DNA of 64,000 nt from Bufo bufo (taxonomy: Eukaryota > Chordata > Amphibia > Anura > Bufonidae): the NCBI RefSeq assembly GCF_905171765.1, contig NC_053392.1:451210722-451274721 (forward strand), read 5' to 3'. The translations under genes were made by a program, and so were the position numbers. The notes beneath the pieces were generated by a model. The model was given only the letters and a program-made list of their open reading frames with translations, did no database searches and had not been told where the DNA came from. Shown one piece after another: positions 20,902 to 31,000 of the stretch (positions are counted from its first letter, which is position 1; each line of letters begins with the position of its first letter).

Positions 20902-22316
20902 TATATAATTCTTGGCGCTACATCAATGCAAACGAAAGAGATTACACTTTCTGTTCAACATGTCATGATATATACAAGAATAGATTACTGTTTAGCTAAT
21001 AGACACTCTCTTCAACTAATATCTAACTTACAAATAGGACAAATCACATGGTCAGACTAGGCCCCGCTAATCACTATTATAAAAGAAACCAACATACCCA
21101 ATCCACAATACGTTTGGCGTATTAATAATTACCTTATTGCCAATAAAGAGTTACAGCGTAAACTAGAAAAAGATATTCAGGATTATTTCCAGAACAATGA
21201 CGTTCCTGAGACTAACAAGTTTATTCTTTGGAACGCCCACAAGGCATTCACTAGGGGTCTTTTAATCAAATATGGTTCTCAGTATAAAAAAACTAAACGA
21301 CTAACTGGATCAATTGAAAAAAGCTGAAAAAGATTACAAAACATCAAGCTACTCACAAAATTTAGACCATATAATACAATTAAGAGACAAAATTAAGTCA
21401 CTACTCCTAGATGACTATGAACGCAACCTTGTAAAACTTAATCTACACATTACTACGGCCATGAGGGATAAGGCCTTTACTTTTTTAGATTTTTCACTCG
21501 ATTAGCCAAAACAAAACTAAAATCGCTCACCTCACAGATATAACAACCAATAGTAAATTACTGAACCCCCTACATATAACAAATTACTTTACACTTTAGG
21601 GATTATTATAACTCATTATATAACTTAAAAGATGACAATTCAACAACACAACCCAAACAAGATACAATAAAAGATTTCTTAGAATCCATCAATTTACCTA
21701 CTTTATCCACTATTCAACTAGAAACCCTCAACACACCTTTCTCTACTAGGGAAATAATAGAAACCATTAACTCACTTAAACTGAAAAAAAAAAGCACCAG
21801 GCCCAGACGGCTTCTCTAATGAATACTTGAAATATTTTTCACGTATTCTAAACCCACAGTTATAGAATATATTCAACAACCAAGCAATGGTAGATGGTCA
21901 TTTTCCTACAGAAATGTTGCAAGCAACAATTATCACGATCCCCAAGCCAGATAAGGTCCCCTCATTAGTAACTAATTATCGTCCAATCTCTTATCTATTC
22001 AGATATAAAGATCTATGCATAAATAATTTCTCGCAGATTAGAAAATATCATCCCGCTTCTTGTAAAACCAGATCAGATTGGGTTCGTCACCAGAAGGCAA
22101 GGCCCTGATAGCACACGTACATTTATAAATATCTTAAAATGGATAGAAATGTAAAAAATGCCTTCTCTGCTCCTATCTTTGGACACAGAGAAGGCATTTG
22201 ACAGAATACATTGGGATTATATGTTCAACACGCTCGAAAAACTCGGTTTCACTGGTCCTATCCTAAAAAGTATTAAAGCTTTATACCTCAACCCTACAGC
22301 TAGGGTTTACTCCAAC

Positions 22317-22820
22317 TGATTAGTATCCAAACCATTTTTTATAACATACAAATATATTGGAGGGCATTTGGTTATCTGGTGTTGAACAGAATTACACAAA
22401 AATTGATGAATATACAAATATTTATTGCCAAGAATAAAAATATAAAATTGCAAAAAAAAAATTAGAATACAAATACCCAAAAACTAATGATTTACAGCCT
22501 CATAGTCGATTTACTGTTGTTAGTCAGGTACCTTGGTTTTCTATGAGGTTGCAAATCTACATGTGCAACATACAAATCCTATATGCAAATTTTTTCCAAT
22601 TCTAAGATAAAATAATGTATGTAACCAAATAAAAATGAAATATAAAATATGGCATATAGGGCATTAGTACAGATGTTGATACACGTGTGAATTCAACACA
22701 CCTCGGTGCTGGATATTAATCCAAACACTGATTATCAATTATAGTGGGCAGCATCCATCCGTCTGCCAGATATTTAATATTAGTTTACTAGTGCCCATAT
22801 ATTGTGTTTGAAAATACAAG
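22317..22820. other. AT-rich non-coding sequence, unassigned
   Basis: No coding region. On the minus strand ggcaataaatatttg near 22420 resembles a retroelement 3' tail, but no family could be named. Confidence 0.35.
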
Positions 22821-23074
22821 TACACTGCTCAAAAAAATAAAGGGAACAATTAAACAACACAATGTAACTCCAAGTCAATCACACTTCTGTGAAATCAAAC
22901 TGTCCACTTAGGAAGCAACACTGAGTGACAATCAATTTCACATGCTGTTGTGCAAATGGGATAGACAACAGGTGGAAATTATAGGCAATTAGCAAGACAC
23001 CCCCAATAAAGGACTGGTTCTGCAGGTGGTGACCACAGACCACTTCTCAGTTCCTATGCTTCCTGGCTGATGTT

Positions 23075-23757
23075 TTGGTCACTTTTGAATGCTGGCGGTG
23101 CTTTCACTCTAGTGGTAGCATGAGACGGAGTCTACAACCCACACAAGTGGCTCAGGTAGTGCAGCTTATCCAGGATGGCACATCAATGCGAGTTGTGGCA
23201 AGAAGGTTTGCTGTGTCTGTCAGCGTAGTGTCCAGAGCATGGAGGCGCTACCAGGAGACAGGCCAGTACATCAGGAGAAGTGGAGGAGGCCGTAGGAGGG
23301 CAACAACCCAGCAGCAAGACCGCTACCTCCACCTTTGTGCAAGGAGGAACAGGAGGAGCACTGCCAGAGCCCTGCAAAATGACCTCCAGCAGGCCACAAA
23401 TGTGCATGTGTCTGCTCAAACGGTCAGAAACAGACTCCATGAGTGTGATATGAGGGCCCGACGTCCACAGGTGGGGGTTGTGCTTACAGCCCAACACCGT
23501 GCAGGACGTTTGGCATTTGCCAGAGAACACCAAGATTGGCAAATTCGCCACTGGCGCCCTGTGCTCTTCACAGATGAAAGCAGGTTCACACTGAGCACAT
23601 GTGACAGACGTGACAGAGTCTGGAGACGCCGTGGAGAACGTTCTGCTGCCTGCAACATCCTCCAGCATGACCGGTTTGGCATTGGGTCAGTAATGGTGTG
23701 GGGTGGCATTTCTTTGGAGGGCCGCACAGCCTCCATGTGCTCGCCAGAGGTAGCCTG
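23075..23757 (+). pseudogene. Tc1-like transposase D, N-terminal part
   Basis: The frame includes [12 protein letters not shown] at 23120 and runs through the DNA-binding region and the first catalytic Asp ([10 protein letters not shown]) to [13 protein letters not shown]. One base is missing near 23731 compared with copy C, shifting the frame just before the break. The rest of the gene lies beyond the inserted retroelement. Confidence 0.9.
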
Positions 23758-23961
23758 CTGCCTATCCCTCAACACTTCATTGAGAAAAAACATCATATCT
23801 CACAATTACGTTTCCAAATTATAGAGGAAGTGACCCTACCAAGACGTGGAGGAAACCGCATCCAGATGCTTCACCAGCGTGAAGCATATTGGATCTATCG
23901 GCTCGAGACGCTTGCCCCCAAAGGCCTCAATAAAGAATATTCACTGAGCAGTTTCACTTAA
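23758..23961 (+). pseudogene. Penelope-like polyprotein, C-terminal end (GIY-YIG region)
   Basis: The frame reads [20 protein letters not shown], then LPRRGGNRIQMLHQREAYW, then LAPKGLNKEYSLSSF and a stop at 23959. The RRGG(N/D)xxxxLxxRExxWIxxLxTLxPxGLN pattern is the conserved C-terminal end of Penelope-like GIY-YIG endonucleases. Reverse transcriptase and the GIY-YIG active centre are missing because of the 5' truncation. Only a fragment, fused by chance to the transposase frame upstream. Confidence 0.85.
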
Positions 23962-24266
23962 AAGAATATATGTATATTATAATATGTTTGTTTGTATTTG
24001 GTTCTATAATTGATCATTGATAACTCAGACGCTGTAGTATGGTATGAATATGGATACATACTCTGCCGTATCCTATTTCCTTTCCATTGATTGAGTCTTG
24101 TTTATACTGAGTTACATAGCAACATGATGCCGTGATCAGGTGACTGGTCATGTGGCTGGGGGCGTATGCCTTCAATTACAGCCACATGACCGCTCACATG
24201 ATGAGGGGCGGGTATTTCAAAAGGTGTATTTAAATGGTGCATTACATGTGTTGTATTGAGCTATCA

Positions 24267-24321
24267 TCACCTGTATTTGATAAAGGCAAACCTTATGCCG
24301 AAACGTGCGTCACATGGGTGA
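24267..24321 (+). ncRNA. Hammerhead-ribozyme-like motif 2 in the Penelope-like 3' region
   Basis: 5' to 3': stem I half tcacctgt (24267-24274), core ttgataa (24277-24283, expected CUGANGA), stem II ggc...gcc (24285-24287 / 24297-24299), intact gaaa (24300-24303), mini stem III cg-tg-cg (24304-24309), gtc (24309-24311), stem I half acatgggtga (24312-24321). ACA pairs with TGT and GGTGA with TCACC. It follows the GIY-YIG stop by 305 bp, the place where Penelope-like elements carry hammerheads. Two core substitutions probably abolish cleavage. Confidence 0.7.
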
Positions 24322-24448
24322 CGAATAAAGAAGTTTTCAGCTCAGCAAAACGGAGTGCTGGTCTTTCTAAACATATTACTAGAGGGATCCGACCTACTGA
24401 CCGCGCACCCGGACCTTACCAGAGCACAGTGCCGTCCAATTGTTTGTG

Positions 24449-24831
24449 CCATTAGGTACCGAGATGAGATCCTCAGACCCCTTGTGAGACCATATGCTGG
24501 TGCGGTTGGCCCTGGGTTCCTCCTAATGCAAGACAATGCTAGACCTCATGTGGCTGGAGTATGTCAGCAGTTCCTGCAAGACGAAGGCATTGATGCTATG
24601 GACTGGCCCGTCCGTTCCCCAGACCTGAATGCAATTGAGCACATCTGGGACATCATGTCTCGCTCTATCCACCAACGTCACGTTGCACCACAGACTGTCC
24701 AGGAGTTGGCAGATGCTTTAGTCCAGGGCTGGGAGGAGATCCCTCAGGAGACCGTCCGCCACCTCATCAGGAGCATGCACAGGCATTGTAGGGAGGTCAT
24801 ACAGGCACGTGGAGGCCACACACACTACTGA
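24449..24831 (+). pseudogene. Tc1-like transposase D, C-terminal part
   Basis: The frame resumes as [18 protein letters not shown]. It has the second catalytic Asp (MQDNARPHVAG) and the Glu (DLNAIEHIWDI, Ala where copies B and C have Pro), and ends GGHTHY. Separated from its N-terminal half by the Penelope-like insertion. Confidence 0.92.
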
Positions 24832-25092
24832 GCCTCATTTTGACTTGTTTTAAGGACATTACATCAAAGCTGGATCAGCCTGTAGTGTGTTTTTCCACTT
24901 TAATTTTGAGTGTGACTCCAAATCCAGACCTCCATGGGTTGAAAAATGTGATTTCCATTTTTTAATTTTTGTGTGATTTTGTTGTCAGCACATTCAACTA
25001 TGTAAAGAACAAAGTATTTCAGAAGAATATTTAATTAATTCAGATCTAGGATGTGTTATTTTTGTGTTCCCTTTATTTTTTTGAGCAGTGTA

Positions 25093-28000
25093 TGTACTTT
25101 GAAGCAACTAAATATCATCATCGTTCAGGATCTGACTAACACAGGGCAAAAATGGTCACTACAGATGATGGGGAATAGACAGCTGCTGTAGAGTGAGCTA
25201 TTGACCATAACTGGTAAGGACCAGGTTCTCCTGGAGGATGGAGTATAGCCCAATCACCAGGGGCAGATTAAGTGCATCATAGGCCTGGGGTGGTCTAACC
25301 AACTTGTGCCCCCTCCCTCCATTTTCCCCTGACATCCCCCCTTCTGTATGCCAACTAATACTTTTTTTTTCTGTATGAAGAGGTTGTGACGTTCCGTGAT
25401 GGCTTATACCTTTTCCTAGGCCATGTAAATCACGTGGCCTAGGAGAAGCTCAGTCCCATTCAAGTGAATTGGGCTGAGCTTCTATACCAAGAAAAACCCT
25501 TGTCAAATGGACACTGCCATTCTTGGTATGCAGGAGGACACGGCAGCGCAGCAAGAGGAAGGAGGCGGGGACTGCAGCGGATAGTGGGAATAGTACCTGT
25601 GTGACTGCACAGCTTAGGGGGGCACGCCAGCACTCAGTGCTGCTGAATGTATTCCGCAATATGGGCAGATATGTCGGGCCTGGGGCTACTGACTCAAAAG
25701 CCCCTATTATGATCCACCACAGCCAATCACTGTGAGCAGGCTAGATACTACTGCTGTTCAGGTCCTGACCACTAGTCGGGTAAAAAGTCCTTCCCAGTGA
25801 TGGGGAATAGGCAGCTGCTGTAGAGAGAGCTATTGCCCATCACTGGTAAAAACCAGGTCCTTCCTGGAGGATGAAGTTTAGCCTAATCACTGTGGTGGGC
25901 TAGATGCTACCTCTATTCTGGACCTGAACACCAGGGGGCTAAATGGCTCTTCCCAGTGATGGGAAATAGACAGCTGCTGTAGAAAGAGCTATTGCCCATC
26001 ACTGGTAAAAAAACAGGCCCTTCTGGAGGATGAAGTTTAGACCAATCACTGTGGTGGGCTAGATGCTACCTCTATTCTGGACCTGAATATTAGACGGCTA
26101 AATGGTCCTTCCCAGTGATGGGGAATAGGCAGCTGCTGTAGAGAGAGATATTGCCCTTCCCTGGTAAGGACAAGGTCCTTCTGGAGGATGAAGTTTAGCC
26201 CAATCACTGTGGCGGGCTAGATGCTACCTCTATTCTAGACCTGAACACTAGGGGGGTAAATGGTCCTTCCCAGTGATAGGGAATAGGCAGCTGCTGTAGA
26301 GAGAGCTATTGCCCATCACTGGTAAGGACCAGGTCCTTTTGGAGGATGAAGTTTAGCCCAATCACTGTGGTGGGCTAGATGCTACCTCTATTCTGGACCT
26401 GAACACTAGGGTGCTAAATGGTCCTTCCCAGTGATGGCGAATAGGCAGCTGCTGTAGAGAGAGCTATTGCCCATCACTGGTAAGGACCAGTTCCTTCTGG
26501 ACGATGAAGTTTAGACCAATCACTGTGGTGGGCTAGATGCTACCTCTATTCTGGACCTGAACACTAGGGGGCTAAATGGTCCTACCCAGTGATGGGGAAT
26601 AGGCAGCTGCTGTAGAGAGAGCTATTGCCTATCATTGGTAAGGACCAGGTTCTTCTGGAGGATGAAGTTTAGCCCAATCACTGTGGTGGCCTAGATGCTA
26701 CCTCTATTCTGGACCTGAACACTCTATTCTGGACCTGAACACTAGGGGGCTATATGGTCCTTCCCAGTGATGGGTAATAGACAGCTGGTGTAGAGAGAGC
26801 TACTGCCCATCACTGGTAAGGACCAGGTCCTTCTGGAGGATGAAGTTTAGCCCAATCACTGTGGTGGGCTAGATGCTACCTCTATTCTGTACCTGAACAC
26901 TAGGGGCTAAATGGTCCTTCCCAGTGATGGGGAATAGACAGAGGCTGTAGAGAGAGATATTGCCCATCCCTGGTAAGGACAAGGTCCTTCTGGAGGATGA
27001 AGTTTAGCCAATCACTGTGGTGGGCTAGATGCTACCTCTATTCTGGACCTGAACACTCTATTCTGGACCTGAACACTAGGGGGCTATATGGTCGTTTCCA
27101 GTGATGGGTAATAGACAGCTGCTGTAGAGAGAGCTATTGCCAATCACTGGTAAGGACCAGGTCCTTCTGGAGGATGAAGTTTAGCTCAATCACTGTGGTG
27201 GGCTAGATGCTTCCACTATTCTGGACCTGAACACTAGGGGGCTAAATGGTCCTTCCCAGTGATGGGGAATAGGCAGCTGCTGTAGAGAGAGCTATTGCCT
27301 ATCATTGGTAAGGACCAGGTTCTTCTGGAGGATGAAGTTTAGCCCAATCACTGTGGTGGGCTAGATGCTACCTCTATTCTGGACCTGAACACTCTATTCT
27401 GGACCTGAACACTAGGGGGCTATATGGTCCTTCCCAGTGATGGGTAATAGACAGCTGCTGTAGAGAGAGCTACTGCCCATCACTGGTAAGGACCAGGTCC
27501 TTCTGGAGGATGAAGTTTAGCCCAATCACTGTGGTGGGCTAGATGCTACCTCTATTCTGTACCTGAACACTAGGGGGCTAAATGGTCCTTCCCAGTGATG
27601 GGGAATAGACAGAGGCTGTAGAGAGAGATATTGCCCATCCCTGGTAAGGACAAGGTCCTTCTGGAAGATGAAGTTTAGCCCAATCACTGTGGTGGGATAG
27701 ATGCTACCTCTATTCTGGACCTGAACACTAGGGGGCTAAATGGTCCTTCCCAGTGATGGGGAATAGGCAGCTGCTGTAGAGAGAGCTACTGCCTATCACT
27801 GGTAAGGACCAGGTCCTTTTGGAAGATGAAGTTTAGCCCGAACACTGTGGTGGGCTAGATGCTACCTCTATTCTGGACCTGAACGCTAGGGGACTAAATG
27901 GTCCTTCCCAGTGATGGGGAATAGACAGCTGCTGTAGAGAGAGCTACTGCCCATTACTGGTAAGGACAAGGTCCTTCTGGAAGATGAAGTTTAGCCCAAT

Positions 28001-31000
28001 CACTGTGGTGGGCTAGATGCTACCTCTATTCTGGACCTGAACACTAGGGGGCTATATGGTCCTTCCCAGTGATGGGGAATAGACAGCTGCTGTAGAAGGA
28101 GCTATTGGCCATCACTGGTAAGGACCAGGTCCTTCTGGAGGATGAAGTTTAGCCCAATAACTGTGGTGGGATAGATGCTACCTCTATTCTGGACCTGAAC
28201 ACTAGGGGGCTAAATGGTCCTTCCCAGTGATGGGGAATAGGCAGCTGCTGTAGAGAGAGCTACTGCCCATCACTGGTAAGGACCAGGTCCTTCTGGAAGA
28301 TGAAGTTTAGCCCAATCACTGCGGCGGGCTAGATGCTACCTCTATTCTGGACCTGAACACCCGGGTCTAAATGGCCCTTCCCAGTGATGGGAAATAGACA
28401 GCTGCTGTAGAAAGAGCTATTGCCCATCACTGGTAAAAAACAGGCCCTTCTGGAGGATGAAGTTTAGACCAATCACTGTGGTGGGCTAGATGCTACCTCT
28501 ATTCTGGACCTGAACACTAGGGGGCTAAATGGTCCTTCCCAGTGATGGGGAATAGGCAGCTGCTGTAGAGAGAGATATTGCCCATCCCTGGTAAGGACAA
28601 GGTCCTTCTGGAGGATGAAGTTTAGCCCAATCACTGTGGTGGGCTAGATGCTACCTCTATTCTGGACCTGAACACTAGGAGGCTAAATGGTCCTACACAG
28701 TGATGGGGAATAGGCAGCTGCTGTAGAGAGAGCTATTGCCCATCACTGGTAAGGACCAGTTCCTTCTGGACGATGAAGTTTAGCCCAATCACTGTGGTGG
28801 GCTAGATGCTACCTCTATTCTGTACCTGAACACTAGGGGGCTAAATGGTCCTTCCCAGTGATGGGGAATAGACAGAGGCTGTAGAGAGAGATATTGCCCA
28901 TCCCTGGTAAGGACAAGGTCCTTCTGGAGGATGAAGTTTAGCCCAATCAATGTGGTGGGCTAGATGCTACCTCTATTCTGGACCTGAACACTCTATTCTG
29001 GACCTGAACACTAGGGGACTATATGGTCCTTTCCAGTGATGGGTAATAGACAGCTGCTGTAGAGAGAGCTATTGCCCATCACTGGTAAGGACCAGGTCCT
29101 TCTGGAGGATGAAGTTTAGCCCAATCACCGTGGTGGGCTAGATGCTACCACTATTCTGGACCTGAACACTAGGGGGCTAAATGGTCCTTCCAAGTGATGG
29201 GGAATAGGCAGCTGCTGTAGAGAGAGCTATTGCCCATCACTGGTAAGGACCAGGTCCTTCTGGAGGATAAAGTTTAGCCCAATCACTGTGGTGGGCTAGA
29301 TGCTACCTCTATTCTGGACCTGAACACTAGGGGGCTAAATGGTCCTTCCCAGTGATGGGGAATAGACAGCTGCTGTAGAGAGAGCTACTGCCCATCACTG
29401 GTAAGGACCAGGTCCTTCTGGAAGATGAAGTTTAGCCCAATCACTGTGGTGGGCTAGATGCTACCTCTATTCTGGACCTGAACACTAGGGGACTATATGG
29501 TCCTTCCCAGTGATGGGGAATAGACAGCTGCTGTAGAAGGAGCTATTGGCCATCACTGGTAAGGACCAGGTCCTTCTGGAGGATGAAGTTTAGCCCAATC
29601 ACTGTGGTGGGATAGATGATACCTCTATTCTGGACCTGAACACTAGGGGGCTAAATGGTCCTTCCCAGTGATGGGGAATAGGCAGCTGCTGTAGAGAGAG
29701 CTATTGCCCATCACTGGTGAGAACCAGTTCCTTCTGGACGATGAAGTTCAGACCAATCACTGTGGTGGGCTAGATGCTACCTCTATTCTGGACCTGAACA
29801 CTAGGGGGCTAAATGGTCCTACCCAGTGATGGGGAATAGGCAGCTGCTGTAGAGAGAGCTATTGCCTATCATTGGTAAGGACCAGGTCCTTCTGGAGGAT
29901 GAAGTTTAGCCCAATCACTGTGGTGGGCTAGATGCTACCTCTATTCTGGACCTGAACACTCTATTCTGGACCTGAACACTAGGGGGCTATATGGTCCTTC
30001 CCAGTGATGGGTAATAGACAGCTGCTGTAGAGAGAGCTACTGCCCATCACTGGTAAGACCAGGTCCTTCTGGAAGATGAAGTTTAGCCCAATCACTTTGG
30101 TGGGCTAGATGCTACCTCTATTCTGGACCTGAACACTAGGGGGCTATATGGTCCTTCCCAGTGATGGGGAATAGGCAGCTGCTGTAGAGAGAGCTACTGC
30201 CCATCACTGGTAAGGACCAGGTCCTTCTGGAGGATGAAGTTTAGCCCAATCACTGTGGTGGTCTAGATGCTACCTCTATTCTGGACCTGAACACTAGGGG
30301 GCTAAATGGTCCTTCCCAGTGATGGGAAATAGACAGCTGCTGTAGAAAGAGCTATTGCCCATCACTGGTAAAAAAACAGGCCCTTCTGGAGGATGAAGTT
30401 TAGACCAATCACTGTGGTGGGCTAGATGCTACCTCTATTCTGGACCTGAACACTAGGGGGCTAAATGGTCCTTCCCAGTGATGGGGAATAGGCAGCTGCT
30501 GTAGAGAGAGATATTGCCCATCCCTGGTAAGGACAAGGTCCTTCTGGAGGATGAAGTTTAGCCCAATCACTGTGGTGGGCTAGATGCTACCTCTATTCTG
30601 GACCTGAACACTAGGGGGCTAAATGGTCCTACCCAGTGATGGGGAATAGGCAGCTGCTGTAGAGAGAGCTATTGCCCATCACTGGTAAGGACCAGTTCCT
30701 TCTGGACGATGAAGTTCAGACCAATCACTGTGGTGGGCTAGATGCTACCTCTATTCTGGACCTGAACACTAGGGGGCTAAATGGTCCTACCCAGTGATGG
30801 GGAATAGGCAGCTGCTGTAGAGAGAGCTATTAACTATCATTGGTAAGGACCAGGTCCTTCTGGAGGATAAAGTTTAGCCCAATCACTGTGGTGGGCTAGA
30901 TGCTACCTCTATTCTGGACCTGAACACTCTATTCTGGACCTGAACACTCTATTTTGGACCTGAACACCAGGGGGCTATATGGTCCTTCCCAGTGATGGGT

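Larger units (their letters stand above)
18540..22316 (+). mobile_element. L1/Tx1-type LINE fragment split by Tc1 C
   Basis: Decayed ORF2 sequence lies on both sides of a Tc1 element (19323-20901). Before it are endonuclease blocks: CNLYGPNASQ and IFGDFNIIANPALD at about 19130-19260. After it the endonuclease end (ERDYTFCSTCHD, TRIDYCLANR) and the start of the reverse transcriptase follow: PGPDGFSNEYLKYF near 21800, IIPKPDK-like and NYRPIS near 21980, LDTEKAFDRIHWDY near 22180. Identity stops after TARVYSN near 22316, before the catalytic FADD box, so the 3' half is missing. Many frameshifts make it non-functional. Confidence 0.8.
23758..24448 (+). mobile_element. 5'-truncated Penelope-like element
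   Basis: The segment interrupts transposase D between agcctg and gccattagg of the Tc1. The short tgcc found at both edges may be the target duplication. It begins inside coding sequence for the end of a GIY-YIG endonuclease, then has about 280 bp of 3' UTR, a hammerhead-like motif and about 125 bp of further sequence. 5' truncation is the expected outcome of target-primed insertion. Confidence 0.8.
22823..25090 (+). mobile_element. Tc1-like element D, split by a Penelope-like insertion
   Basis: TA at 22821-22822 and 25091-25092 with the same termini as B and C. Sequence at 22823-23757 and 24449-25090 aligns with element C without a gap. A 690-bp foreign segment lies between. The right end directly meets the first satellite monomer. 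Confidence 0.95.
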
